Below, piece after piece: positions 1-13,900 of a stretch of DNA of 64,000 nt. Both the position numbers and the translations under genes were made by a program. The first letter of the stretch is position 1. Each line of letters begins with the position of its first letter. This DNA comes from Bostrychus sinensis (taxonomy: Eukaryota > Chordata > Actinopteri > Gobiiformes > Eleotridae): positions 18,857,729 to 18,921,728 of the forward strand of contig CM036248.1 in assembly GCA_020698575.1 (NCBI GenBank). Direction: 5' to 3'. Under the pieces are notes generated by a model. It saw only the letters and a list, made by a program, of their open reading frames with translations. It made no database searches and was not told the DNA's origin.

Positions 1-3000
1 ATTGTAACACAAATGAAGTCATGTGCCACTCTCTGAGTGGCACATTACACAACTCTCTGAGTGGCACATGACCGTGATCGTTGATCCCCGGAGAAGACAT
101 TTCTGGCGCCAGCACATTGGTACTCTTTAGCCGCAAGGTGCTTGGGGTTAAGCCAGTCTGCAGACGATGCTCTCAGGAAGGTGGGGAAATTAATTTTCGT
201 GTAGCAGTGAAGGTCATGTGATGTGATGATGGCATTAATGAGTTTGAGCAGCAGCTGAGTGTCTAGGGCTACCTTGTGCCCTGTGCTGCAGCAATGTTAG
301 CTGTTAATCATGTAGTTGTCATGATTCTTTACTTGTCTCTTTGTTTATGAATCAGTATTGGGATAACAGTGTGCCAAGCCTTTTGTTATTTAATGCCCAG
401 ACATGTTTTATGTTAAGCTCCTCGATTGCCAGCAGATCTCAGCCCACACATTAATTTCTTGACATTCGCACTGTGCAACCATGTCATCTAATTTCAATTA
501 TAAATGCAAAAAAACTGTGTGAGCTTTGCCTTTACACAATAGAGGACTAAAACTGATTATCATAAAGACATGTGAATTAATCACTGGTGGCTGACATTTT
601 TGTTAATAGCCTTTAGATAACATTGTAGGATATACCATGCTAAAGGCTGTCCAAGATCGTTCATCTTCATTTGCAGTGGTTGAAATACAAACCGACACAA
701 AATGACTCAGAGGAGGAGGGTCAGAGGCAGAGAAAGGACAATAAGACGCCAGCGTGTTTACAAAGTTAGGCTTTCACTGAATTGAAATCTAAAAAGATAG
801 GAGTGTGTTTTCCATCTGTATTTTTTGCTTAATGGAATCTGGGAAGAGAATCAAAATGACACGCCGAATTGGTGTAGATATGTGCAAAAGTCACATTCAC
901 TCCACAGTCCACTCAGTTTTTCAGAAACCTCTTTATCGTTTTCTTACAAAGAAAAAGAACTCAGTGTAATGCAACAAGAATAAACCTTTGGTCAAAGTTT
1001 GCACCTCTGTATTTTGATATACTCACAGTTATATCTTACCTTTGGAAGCACACAGGTAGACTTCAGTAAAGATGAATATTATATAAAAGTCACTTTAATC
1101 CAGCCACAAAGGGCCACAAGCCAGTGTACTCTTGGAGATTGTTGCGTCTGGAAGAACATCCGGCATAAAACCGATGCCATCACTAAATGCAAATCACTGC
1201 ACTCTAGGAGGCATATGTTTTCTCTGGCCAATGCCAGAAGGAAAAAGGTGAAAGGAAAGAATACTAAATTTACTAAATATCTGTTTACTCTTCTGTACAT
1301 CTGTTTTCTTACTTTAAGGAGTAGAGACCCATAGTTAAGTGATGCAGGGACCCACATTTAGAAATGAACTTTCTGTAGAAAGTATTTGCTTATTTACAAT
1401 GCATGCAATCTTATATAACTCACTGGATATACATTTAAACAGACTACAAACTTCCAGACTGTACAGACAGCAAAGGCTATAAAACACACATTTTATGCAT
1501 GCACAGCTGTAAATGGAAGAATTAATCCAGTGCAAATGACAGCTTGTTTACTATTTGCCATAAACTGTTCAAGTCTTTGCTGCAACACTGATAGTGAGAA
1601 TTTTGTTTTGGGAAAAAGGAGCGTTGGACAAACAGGTAAAGACTGAAATCAGTGGACACTTTCCACAAAGAATTACAGCCTAAAGGCCTGACGTCCTCTA
1701 TTCTAGCCACATCAATCACCTCTCAAGCTGTCGCCTTAACCCACGGCAACAATCCATTTCCAAACGGGCTGTTAGGGAGAGACTGGGCGGCGACAGACCA
1801 ACACAGACACTGACAGAAGGAGCGGGCAAAGATTAACTGGAAAAGACAGGGACAGTCTAGGTGTGCAATAAGTCTGAAAGTGAAGGAAAAAACTACTCAG
1901 CGCTTTAGTAAATGGGTGCCATCTGGTTGTACTGGGAAGGCCATTTATGTGCCCAGAAGAAGAAAAAATGGAGGAGTGTAGGCATGCTGGCAGTCAGGCC
2001 ACCAGTCAGCCACGGACAGGCAGAATAAACAGCTGCATCTTTATTTCATGGAGCCCCGCCGACAACTGGAGACTCTGCATGCAGCCACTGTGTCAAGTAG
2101 GATCACAGGGAGAGCGGCTATCTGTAAGGAAATGTAGGAAAACAGGTTCAATGTGGAGTACAGAAAATATACAGGCAGGAGACTGTTAGAAAATAGAAAA
2201 AATATTTAAAATGCACACATATAGCATTTACCAAACCAGAATGGCATTGCACACAGTAAATTTGAAAATGGTATGGTTGGTTGATTTGGATCAAAAAGGA
2301 AATCTCTGTCTTGTTCTTTGCCTTTTTATGTCTTGCCACAGCCAATCATCTGCCTCCTTTTAGCCCATCCTCTTTTCTCACACACATTAACATCCAACCT
2401 GACAGCTCTAACATCAGCATCCTTCTACTGATAGTTATCTCCAAAAGATCTCATCAGCTGTCCCTCGTATGTACTCATTCCTAATCCTATTCATTCCTGT
2501 CACTCAAAGACAACCTCATCTTAAGCTCTAAATATTTTTATATTCAAACAGATAATTTCCTCTTACCATATACTATGTAGATGAGTTTTGTTCCTTGGAT
2601 TTTTTTCTGTTGATTTAAGGCAGATAAATAGTGTAGGCAACTTCCATCTTCAGCGCAAACGCTCCCTTTGATTAAGAATATCACAGCCCTGTAGATGGCC
2701 CATGCAATAAAGGATTATCTGTTAGAGAGGCCAGGGCTGACTTTCACATATCTTTCTTTCTTTCTTTTGCCCTGAAATTGAATAGGTTGTGCTTTCCTGC
2801 GGCTATGTCCAGATTGGCTGCATTCACAGAGAGGATTAGGCCCAGTGCCAGTGGTGTCTTTTGATTGGCTCTCTGTGTTTTATCACATTAAAACACATTT
2901 GCACAAACTCGTAATATTTCTAAACTGTTGCATAAGTTTTTATATCTGCCAACAACTGAAAACAGATTGAAGACAGTAACTTATATGGCACTGTTGTTTC

Positions 3001-3566
3001 TGACTTTCTCAGAGTCTAGACGTTTGACAGTGTGCAGTATGTCGTTGTCCCAGAAGCTCACTGGGGAGATTACTGTGTTGACTCCATCGTAATCCTAACA
3101 GGATTTTTTCAGATTCAAGGATTTGTTACATTTGATATATGCTGGCAGTCTGAACTCAAGGCTGATGGGATTCTTCTGGTTATGGAGCATCTACAAAATA
3201 TATCTATTTACATATGGCCCTGTTGCATTGCTTTGATACTCAAAAATGATGTAAATGAATAAAACTACATACTCAACTCTGAAAATTTTTTAAAATGTAA
3301 ATGAAAACAATACAATAGTTATCAAAAAACTATATCTCATTCACAATATGAACATATGAACAATATGACTATGAACAATAGATAAACTGTTTCCAATCAA
3401 CCGTATTAGTTGCAAAAAAATTCGCTTTAGTACAACTGTTTTCTTTTTGTTGCCCTGTCCCAATTTTTGGAGATGTGTTGCAATTGTCCAATCCAACAGA
3501 TGAAGAAGTTTTTTGCATTAAGGGGCTGCACATAGCATTATGGTCACCAATAACTGACACAAGGCA

Positions 3567-3598
3567 GGTGGTCATAGTGTTATGCCTAATCGGTGTAT
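3567..3598 (+). repeat. Tc1-like transposon 3' terminal repeat fragment
   Basis: The bases read GGTGGTCATAGTGTTATGCC and continue TAATCGGTGTAT. This closely matches the 3' end of the widespread fish Tc1-like element whose terminus I recall as GTCATAATGTTATGCCTGATCGGTGTA. No matching 5' terminus is visible nearby, so it is a relic end. A related inverted piece lies near 8008-8040 (CATAACATTATGACCACC). Confidence 0.6.
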
Positions 3599-6439
3599 CT
3601 TAGTTTGATGTTAGTGAGATGTCCTTTATGTTCTATTGTAGGATACAGTTTTATGAGTTAACATCCCAACGTCCCAATTTTTTCAAAAATGGATTTGCAT
3701 TTTTATTCTAGTTTTGTTCTCCCACAAGGCACTTGAAGTTTACAATTTATGAAAACAAAACTCTAATTGCGTGCTTCTGAATAACCTAAAATCTGGTTAA
3801 TAAAGAGACTGGGATTTGGAAAATACTCTCTAAATATAGCAGAATCCACCTCATTAAGAACTAGTCTCCTTTCAGCTGTTTCACACGCTTTGCTAACCTC
3901 AGAATTGCCTGTTTGTTTGACTCTGACTGAGATAATTGTTACTCTTGAAGACAACCATTGTTTGTTTTGGAAAAGCAATGATGCAAGAACATGTCATCAC
4001 TTAAACCAAAAATTATTTTACTACAGTATTACTTACCCATGTTAAGGTCAACCATCAGACTGATTTACATGGCTGAAAAATATGCGTCCAGAGCCTTTAA
4101 TCAAATTATTCTGTCCTAATTTATTCCTACATTCATTTAGATCTGGTTTAATCTAAGGTAAATTTTGATTTAGCCCCAGTTTTGATCTGTGAGTTTAGAG
4201 CTTTGTACCTTTTCATTCATTTAATTAAGTTTAACTTTTACCATGTCAGTGGTTGTAAAGTTTTAATCACACAAACATCACCAATTATTATACCAATATC
4301 CAACATAATTATTGCATCTTGCATGTTTTTCTATTATCATGCAGGTCAAATTCACATTATAGTTTTTTTAATTCAGGCCTTTACCAGACACAGTTAATTA
4401 ACAATTAGTGGTAGAGCAAAGTAAGGCAGGATTCCTTAGGCGTCTGCAGGGTAAGTATCCAGATAATTCAGAGTGTCACACAGAAGTACCAAAGTAATTG
4501 TCACTGGAATAGTCTCCTTAATTCCTATTAAGCCATAATTAAAGATCTGCATTGGAGGCTTGGCATCTAGAAGCCTAAGCTGCAACTCTAGCGTGTGGGA
4601 ATAGTCTGAACTAATTAACTATGAATAATGTTGCTCAAACTAATATGTTGCATTCACTTACCCTGAATGCATAAATAATGTTTTATGTTGTTTGCCTTTG
4701 GACAAGTTATTTTAATATCAACATTTAAAATACATTATCAGCTTTCCATATTGAACTTATCTTGACCCATATTTAGATCTATATAAATGTTTACTGTATC
4801 TCTACTAAAGCATTTACATTTCAATGCTAAGATTATGTAGATGTTGATGTGTGCAGTGTCTTTGGGACTCAAAAGCAAGATTTAATAGGCTTAGTGAGAT
4901 GGTATTACTGCAAATTCAATGCACAATAAATACAAAATTTTCATTGGATTTTAAGTATACCAGTTGCAAATGTCTTTTTATAATATTTATGTCAAACAGG
5001 AGCTATTTTCTATTTATTTACTGCTCTAGGGTTGCCAGTTGTTGGTCAAATTCTGCCTCACTATTCTTCATTTTTACTTTCAGACTAATTTGCCTTTTTC
5101 ATGGCAAATTTCCTCCCGAGCTTATACAGGTCTGTCAAGAATCAACGGGATGCTTCTATTCCTCAATAATTCTGCAGGATTCTGTAATAAAACCTCTACC
5201 AGCAGCAGTGATTGTGCTGAAATGAGAAACACTTTACTCAGATGAAATGGTCAGTGCCGTGGCCAGCGATATTGCTATGTATGTCCAATGTGGCAATTAA
5301 CAATAAAATGGACAGATTTTACAGCCTGTTGCACTTTTCCACAATGTTGAACCAGCTTTTAACACAGAGATGACAGAAACATCATTCTCATTGCTTTCTG
5401 TGTTTTTATTGTTATTATTAATGATTACTATGTTTTTAGTTACATTAAGAAAGAAGCATTGCAGTATGTACTTTCTGCTTGATTAGGGTAGGCCAAGAGA
5501 GAATTATAAGTGTCTGTCTTGGAAGGTTTTAGGGCCAAAAATAGTAAATCCAGCCACAAGGGGTCGGTAAATTAACAAGTGATTAGTTTTAGTGGAATCA
5601 TAACAATACCTGATTTGAAGCCAAGTCTGGCATTAATTCTGGGCACCATTGTGAGATAGGGACAATGCCTTGGTGGAGGTCTGTGCACTGAATTTCTTTT
5701 TAAAGATATTTTTTGGCCTTCAAGACTGATTTATTTTTAATTACTGATTTATCAAGTCATTCTAATTAGCACTGATTGTGTCTCTGTGCTAATGAGGGCT
5801 AAACCTATTACAGTGCACATCATGGACATTTTCTGGAAAGGTCGGTGTTTGAAGCGACCTGTGCCGGGGGCTTGTTGAGCACGGCCCACAGCAGACTAGG
5901 TATCCACAGATCTGACCTCAAGGGCACAAGGAAATGCTGGCATCTGTCCACTATGGCCTCTCTTCCCATATCATACTCTCATCCACCCACCAATCCTCGG
6001 CCAAACCCAAGACGCAGCACCGACTCCCGTAGTCATGGTGACGGCCAGGCCTGCTGATGCCCTTGGGGGGACTCTCCTTCTCTGAATTCCTTGGTGTTCA
6101 GTTAAAACGCGCCCCACTGCTTTAGGTTGAATGGCTTTTTTCAAAGAAGAGTTATACAAATCATTAAATGTAAGATAATTATGTTTTTTTTTTTCTTTCT
6201 TTCTTTAAATTTATTTTATACAGAAAATATGTAGTAAATAATATAAATAAAAATATAGTAAAACAACTTAATGTAACAGGAGTTTATATTGTTTTTTTAT
6301 TTTTTATTTCAGAGGTGTTTGAGTTTAAAAGAAAAAATGTTTAGTGTTAGCATTTACAATAAATAAGTTTATTGTTTGTGTGTGTGTTTTAAGATATTTT
6401 TATATAATAATTAATATTAATACTTATGAGGGAGGAGGT

Positions 6440-6500
6440 ACTCATGGTATAACAAAAAGCCCAGGGGGACTCAAGCCTAAAAAGGTTGAAAACCTCTGGT
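6440..6500. repeat. hAT-like transposon terminus (relic)
   Basis: The stretch CCCAGGGGGACTC followed by AAAAAGGTTGAAAACCTCTGG resembles the terminal inverted repeat of fish and mammalian hAT (Charlie-like) elements, which end in ...GGTTGAGAACCACTG. A similar end in the other orientation (CAGTGTTTCCCAACCAGGGG) occurs at 8171-8190. I could not pair either with a partner end or a target duplication. Confidence 0.4.
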
Positions 6501-6596
6501 CTATCCTATTGCAGGGAGCGGCTCCTGTCAGCCCTGCCGCTAAAGTAATAAGTAATAAGAATAAGCAGAAGAAGAATGAATGAATGAATCTTTTAC

Positions 6597-6938
6597 CATA
6601 ATGATCAGGACACAGGTCTTCTCTTCCTCTGAGGCCCTTAAGACCACTGTCAGCTCCTCTGCCTGCTGTTGCCATCCAGATCTCTCGTTCATCTGATGTT
6701 CAATTTTCTTAATGAACTCTTCCTTTTCCCTCGAGGTGGCCTCCTGGAGCGTGTCCTTCTCCTCTTGCTTCCTCTGCAGATGTTCTTTGATGTTATTGTA
6801 GGCCTGGACCTGTTCTCTGAGCTTGACTTCCAGCTTCTCACTGGACATGTGCGCATCTTGTAGCTGTTTCTTGGTGCGAGCCTCCATGGCCTTTGAGGAT
6901 TTTTGTTTCATTTTCAGCTGCCGAAGCATTGGCAGTGC
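6597..6938 (-). pseudogene. Isolated coiled-coil exon-like ORF, 114 codons, no host gene found
   Basis: The minus strand from 6938 down to 6597 is an uninterrupted 342-base frame flanked by a possible acceptor (TGATAG before 6938, weak pyrimidine tract) and a good donor (ATG|GTAAAAG after 6597). Both borders are phase 0, so it is a symmetric exon. The product is highly charged and heptad-like, rich in K, E and Q with runs such as KEHLQRKQEEKDTLQEATS and KKIEHQMNERSGWQQQAEEL, which suggests one long alpha-helical coiled coil. I do not recognise the parent protein. No other exons of such a gene are visible on this strand, and a GAATGAATGAAT run and SINE-like text abut its 3' side. It could be a captured or translocated exon fragment, a true exon of a gene outside the window, or a decaying pseudogene. 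The open frame argues that it is recent or still used. Confidence 0.45.
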
Positions 6939-8170
6939 CTATCAATTACTAGAAATTACATAAAATAAAATAAATTGATAAATGGGGTCAAAATAAAGTG
7001 CTAAGACAAGAATTAGACTAGTAAGTCTAGTCTTGGTTAGTACTGGTAGTTGAAGTATGGCTGTGCAATATGGCTAAAAATCTTGCTTTTTTTTCGAGTC
7101 TCATTTGTTTTATGATTTTAAAAGTTTTTTGTCTGTCTGACATAAAAGCTATTTAAATGGAGGTTTGTTATTTTCTTAATGAGAATATTGCAAGATGTAT
7201 TTTATTGCTGAATGTCTACACAGTTTTATATTGTTTATATTTGAATCTTGTTACATTCAGAGTATGAGCTTAATTTGAATGTGGCCCTTAATCGGAGTAT
7301 GATGTGCCATGTAAACGCACTGAATGTTAATGAGACAGTGAATAAATTATGTCATGTTCTCTGAGGTTGTCACCACATTTATATTTATATGTTAGGGAAC
7401 ACCTCTTTTACAGGAATCTACTGTATCTCGACCAATCCAAAACGTTCTCCATAATACATTAGTATTGTTGCCAAATTAAAACATTTATGGAATGGATTTT
7501 ATGGTCTTTTAGAGAATATTATGTAAAGGAAGACCAAAGACAAAGAGTATATGATTTAGTGAATGAGGATATTTAGGTTAGTTGGTGTGAGAAATGAATT
7601 TGAGAATGCTGAAAATAAGATTTGAGGCAGATGATTCACTTTGGTCACTCCTGAAGGAGATTGGTGAAGAAAATTCCTTCATTACACTGTGCACGTTGCT
7701 CACAAACTGCTGAGTGCCAAAAACAAATCACACTCTCATGTTATTATTGCTCTCCTCACTGCCCTAAAACTTTCTGATTTGTATCTTTTTAAATGATGTA
7801 AATTATGTAATATCTTTTTTTATTAATATTTTTGGAGCTGCAAATCTATGACTTGAATGTAGTAGATTTTATTTTTTTTATTTTTTATTTTTTACTTTGA
7901 ATGCTTATTTTTGAAAGCACATACTCCAGTACTTTAACTCAAGTAAAAAAATTGACTTAGCAACTTTTTGTTGTAATGGAGTAATATTTGGCCAGGACCA
8001 CCACTGGGTATAACACATAACATTATGACCACCAATAATATGCAGGTTTATTCTTTGTATGCACCTATTGCAGGTAAAGTCAGAGAGGCCAGACTGAGAT
8101 GGTTTGGACATGAACAGAGGCAGGTATCAGGACGCTGAGGTTAGAGCTGCCAGGCAGGAGGCTCAGACAG

Positions 8171-8225
8171 TGTTTCCCAACCAGGGGTATGTGGACCCCT
8201 AGGGGTATGCCAGTACTTTGCAGGG
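8171..8225. repeat. hAT-like transposon end (relic)
   Basis: CAGTGTTTCCCAACCAGGGG, followed by GTATGTGGACCCCTAGGGG, looks like the terminal sequence of a hAT-superfamily non-autonomous element (CAGTGGTTCCCAACC type). No matching opposite end was found within about 500 bases. Confidence 0.45.
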
Positions 8226-10906
8226 GGTACTTAGAATTATTTTATCTCCAAGATAAAATAATTATCTAAAATAAGAGGAAAATATTCAAATTTTTTCATA
8301 TTGAACTATTAAAATGTATGACTGATACAAAGGAAGTGAAAAGAATATTAATTAAATATTATGTAGGCTATTGTTAAATATTTGTGCTGAATGCCTGTTT
8401 GTCTTTGTAAACATGCTTGCTGGTGTTTTCACTTACCATTCATCGCTCTAGTTTCTGGTACCACATGTCTTTTTGACTGGCAAACAGTAACAAGTACAAG
8501 TTACAGATTTTTTTTTCAACTGTGGTTATGTAATTTTGAATTGAAGCAGGTGTCCTGATAATTAGATACTAGTAGTGCTGCAGTTTTACTTGGTCTTGGT
8601 CTCAAATCCAGTTTTACTCAGTCTTGTCTCAGTCTCACATGTGGTAATCTCAGAAATTTTGTTTAGCAAACATTGTAAGAAAATGCTATTTTTTATATTT
8701 TTTAAAGTAATTAGTTTTCCACATTAGAAGAACCAGGAAAATTATCTGTCTGTTTGTTTGTGGAATCTGTTGCATTAGATAATTTAAATAATAATTTTTG
8801 TATTTGAACCTTTTTTTTTCTTTTCCTCTTGATTTAGTGTTAGTTCACTGGGCTTGGTCTCGACTTGGTCTTGAGCTTGACTTGATCTTGAACCCTGAAA
8901 ATCTCTCGGCCTCAGTTCACTCTGGACTCGGACTGACCTTGGTCTTGTTTAGTACAGTCTTGCCCACAACACTACTAGACACTTTTACAAATATAAGTAG
9001 TTTATTTAATTAATTTAAGAGATAAAGTAGCAATAATATTTGCAGGCATAGTAGCAGTAGTAGTATTAGCACTTAGCAGAGGTAATAGCATTGTTATAGA
9101 TACTTTTTGTGTTTGTAATCAGAATGTCTGCAAGACCAGAAGTTAAAATCACAATAATATATTTTTTATGGAGAATCTAGCACTTAACATAACATCAATT
9201 ATGAATAAGAAAGATAGTTTTGACAACTGATAACCACTCTATCACATGTAAGTAATATCAGAGCCTGGTTTTAAAACATTAGCGAGTCTACGTGTCTATG
9301 TTAAGCTGCTGTTGTATTTTTTTTTTACTTTGCAATTAGCGGCTATAACAACCATTCATTCCTGCTGTACACAAATGTAATTTTCTTCCTTGTAGAAATT
9401 AATTGGATAGAATGTTAATATCGGTACTGTGGAAGTTAGGAAAAGAGACAGAGTGGAGAGCTGCAAGTATCTGTTTTTATTAAAGGAACATCCAACAATA
9501 CCAAACATTTCGTGGTTAAACAGAACTACTCCCGCCCCCTGGACTCCACTTCCCTTGCGCAATACTTCAGAATAAAAGTGTGTGAGAAAAGTCTCTAGTG
9601 TCCGGCACAGTGCCATGGTGCGTGAAAAACTTTTCTACTTACGTAACCCCTGGAAGAGTCTATTAGAAGAAGCATTAATTGTGGCAGTCATAGAAGTAGC
9701 AGCGTTAGTAATGTAATGTAAGTTTTTGATGTGATGTTAAATTTGACAGTTCTTATACAGTATGTATAATAACACTTATATTACATCAGGGTGTGTAGAT
9801 TATCATTTCTACCATATCCTAGAGCATGTCACACTCTTTAGAGCTGTAAGAGTTGTTAACTGCTATGATGCACAGGCCGGCTAAATGGATGGTCATGGTC
9901 CCCTCCTTAAAGATCCAACAAAATCAGTTTCTTTCTGGAGAGAGAAAGAGACAGATGGTGGTTAGACAAAGGCATGGGGGACAACAAAACATGCAGAAAT
10001 ACAGAGCGAACTGCTATGTCAGAAACCATTAGGGGTTTCAAAGGAGACAGTGATCATTCTCAATTAAAAATGTAAAATCCATTTTAGCTGAACCATCTGT
10101 TGCCCCATCATTTGTCACCTCTGCACACCTTTACCCCTGACAGGTGATGCTTTATAAGTCACCTGAATATTGAATGCCGTTGTCTTTACTCTAGAGCAAT
10201 CTTTTAAAATAATTGTTGTGATTAAAATTCAAAGCATGGATTTTTCAGAGCTTAAGGTAGAGCCAATTTACGATACATCAAGCCCCTATCTAATAGCATG
10301 ACACAGAGTTGGGATCAGTGGAGCATCAGTGGAATTAAAAATGAGCCTTGCCTACACATAAGCCACTGTTATCACGAACAACAGGTGGCACTACTGAATG
10401 TGAACTATTGACTAATATTGCTCAAGTGCCTGTTATTGGCATTTTGAGCTCAGAAAGGTTTGCTTTGAACAGTGTAACGCTGCATAGTAATGAGTGGTTG
10501 CGTGCTGTTTAGTCAGTTTGGTTTCTAAGCCCATCTGTGACATCCACATCCAAATTGTTAGTCAGCATTCAATTACAAGCATGGGTAAATAAAATGACAC
10601 TACTCACGATTCACACAATCAGTTGGACACGTTTCCCTTCATAACAAAAACCCACATGTCAACACACTCACCAACACTGTCTTTCAGTATGTTGCCTTCT
10701 CTTCCTCCCACTAAAGACATCTGTAAAAGAGATTGTGTGGTTCACAGCAGTGGCTCAAGTGTTATTTTAGCTTCATCTGTTACTATAAGTTCTATAATGC
10801 TTGTGTTTTATGTCGTTCCAGGTGAATGATTGCAACGAGAGTCGTCTTTGCAGTGCAACCCTCTCCCATGCTGCTCCCTCCTCTCAGGGGATGGCAAAGG
10901 TCCAGG

Positions 10907-13900
10907 ATGGACACACAAATGCATATGACAGGTACACACAAAAGTGAATTTGATTTTTATTTGTTATATACACATTGTTACAGAAATAATTAGACAGAAG
11001 TCAGTTGTTTTATGTTAGCCAATACAATCTGAGCCATTTCCTTTTGGCATATTGTCTCAAAACTGGCATCAAAGTGTAGTCACTGAAACACCACAGGGAA
11101 ACTTAAAACAGACAGAAAGAAAAGTAAGTTGGTCTGAGCAAGAAACACAAGGATAATGACAAGAAATAAAGCTGCCAATAAGTTACTCAGTGTTGGACTC
11201 ACCAGAAGCCAAGATTATTAGCCTGGCCAGTCATAATAAAATATTTATTTTAATTTTAGACAAAAGAATTAGTCTTGTCCCTGTTGATTTGAGTTAACTT
11301 TCTCGAGGGTAGATTAAATTGATGCTTATTCCAGATAAACTGTTGTCAGATAGGACTGATTTCAATGGAGATAGGTTTAAATAATAGACATTCTGCATTT
11401 ATTTCATGTTGTTAAGAAAATGATGGACTCAGGTTGGAAGATTATGTCTCTGTGTGATGTGTTTCCACTGCAGCTTTGTAATGTTAGAGGAGGGCCAAGA
11501 TGGTATGGACAGTGGCACCCTAAGTCCTTCCCTCAGCTCGACACGTTACTATCAAGCGGCACCCCACTCAAGGCTTCGGCTTTATAGCAGGCAGCCAGAG
11601 GCCTGTGATTGTACGCTCTGTCTCTGCTGGTGAGTGTGTATCTGTGTGCACATGTGAGAGTAATGTTACCTATTATAAAGCATGATAACATACATATTTG
11701 TATCTAACTCTGTGCATGTATATGTGTCTTGCAGACGGCCCTTCTTTTGGCAAGCTTCTCCCTGGAGACCAGATCTTGGCCATTAACGAGGAGACGGTGA
11801 GCGACGCGCCCCGAGAGAGAGTCATAGACCTTGTAAGGTAACATCCTTTACTGTCCCAAGAGGGAGGGGGGCATAGGATGGGGTACATGCGAGGGGACAG
11901 GAGCATGGCAGGAGGGAGAGAGTGCATAGATAAAATGGGAGATTATGGACCAAGCTGTTTCCTACTGCTGCTCATGCAACACAACACAAAACCTGGCATG
12001 AGTCAGTCTTTTGCAGCTGAATGACAGTGAGAAATGGCAGCTATAATCTGAAGAACCTCTCCAAATGCAGGCTGTCCATGGCATTACCTAACACACTCCA
12101 CTCTGTCCTTCCACAGATGCTGTAAAGACACAATAGTTCTCACTGTGCTCCAGCCCCATCAGGTAAAAGAACACCCTGTTTCTTATTCTGTAAATGTTTT
12201 CCCCTTTTTCAGATTATGCAACCTAAAAGGATTCATTTGTTTATGAATGGTGGAGACATGCATTATTATTCCCAACATAGGGGCATGTACCTACTTACAC
12301 TAGAGAAATTAATTTTCTGTTAAACCATTTAAAAACCTCTGTGTGGGGGCGAGTAAACATGAGTTTATATTAAACAAATTATGCGTCTTCCATGACAGAA
12401 GAGTGCAAAAGTATTTTTTTATCATCAACCAAACAGGATGTTAGTTTGCAAATAGTAGGCAATGTGATAATTTGAAGCTCATATGTTAGTCTCCAGGGAT
12501 TTTAATCTTGACACAAGACATAAAAAATGTAAATCTCAGCAGTTGTGAGCATGCCATGTTGTAAGATTAATAGTTGTCGCAATGCAGCAGCATTAGCTGC
12601 TCTAAAACACATCTTCTTGGCAGTCATAGAGTCATTTCTCTCATTTATGTTTTTTCAAGCTGACTCAAGGGTTCTCCTCTCTCTTTTCCTCAGTCACCTA
12701 AGTCTGCCTTCATAAGTGCAGCCAAAAAGGCCCGCCTGCGAACCAACCCGCCTAAAGTGCGCTTTTCTGAGCAAGTGTCCATCAGTGACCCAGACTCAGT
12801 AAGTCCTGCCTCTTTGTTCTTTAAACCCTGCTGCTGCTCGGCACATCCCTGTCCCGGTGTGGACTGTTCTGTTTGAACAGAGCATGTAAAAGGATAAGGC
12901 GTCGTCTCTCTGTTATCTTTATTGGAGTTAAGCTGCTTTGATCTGCTGTTTGTGTGAAGGTTGATTGTTTCAAAGACATTTCTTTTTGATACCAATTGTA
13001 TTTATTCATAGTCTAACTTCCTTTGACACTTTGAAGCTGCACTGTGGCAATTTTAGTTGGTCAATCTAGATACGTTTTTCTAGGATGCAGTTTTTCACGT
13101 TGCTAACATATTAATACAACAGCTCACATGCCCACAATGTCTCTTGATTTTTGGTCCAAGGACAATGTGAGAAAAGAATTAACAATCTAACCAGGCTTAA
13201 CATACACTGTCTCAATGGGAGTTGGGTCTAAAAGGTTCTTTTCAAACTATACATTATTTTTCCTAACACTGAGCACTGTGTCAGAAATAAATGAACCACA
13301 GTGGTTTGGGCTGCTTACTCCAGAGGACACCTGCCCTACTCTCTAATCATTTTCCTCAAACCAAAATCTTCATCACGAACATTATGTCTGGTCTGCTACA
13401 CTTCTTTTTGATGCCTGCAAAGATTTCAGAAACATTTGAACTGTCAAAGGTACTTCTGTGCACTATTCAGATACACTATTATTAAATATGAGTTGGCTTA
13501 ACTGTTCCTTCTAATGTGAAATTATATTCAACACACAATTATGTCAATGTGGATTGACTTTTCCTTGAACCAAACACCAGGTGTCGAGTTCATGACCAGT
13601 CCACTAAATTATATATAGTTATGTGACGTTAAATGTGATTCACAGAAGCATCAAACAGCAGTGTCATTTCTTTGAGATGTGTTTGGTCCTTATTCTCAGC
13701 ACAGCTGAAATGAAGCAGAGATGTTCCCACTAAGAATGGGTTCATTTTATAGCCAGAGCAATCAGTATTGTGTATCTCATCTCACTCTGAACCAGCCCCG
13801 CATCCACTTTCTTTTTTAAATTGTGAATCTCTTTTGAGCTCAAAGCACAGTGCAGAGGGTAAAACAAGGGAGGAAAGCTATGATTGGAAATAATCATCTG

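Larger units (their letters stand above)
1..10886. other. Gene-poor region upstream of frmpd3
   Basis: No multi-exon gene can be supported here. Open frames are short, start and stop at random and resemble no family I know. The stretch is AT-rich and holds a TCTT microsatellite near 2750-2766, fragments of a Tc1-like transposon (3567-3598 and about 8008-8040), hAT-like transposon ends (about 6440-6500 and 8171-8225), and one isolated minus-strand exon-like ORF (6597-6938) listed separately. Part of the region may be a long 5' intron or regulatory DNA of frmpd3, because the first frmpd3 exon I can see has very little sequence before the PDZ domain. Confidence 0.5.

Noticed and set aside
9356..9616. 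86-codon minus-strand ORF
   Set aside because: No family resemblance. The nearby AATAAAA and GCAATAC text hints at an old retroelement end, but I could not identify it.
11474..11536. Possible longer 5' extension of the frmpd3 PDZ exon from the acceptor CCACTGCAG
   Set aside because: In the PDZ frame an in-frame TAA lies at 11521-11523, so this acceptor cannot feed the PDZ exon. The pyrimidine-rich CCTTCCCTCAG at 11526-11536 fits instead.
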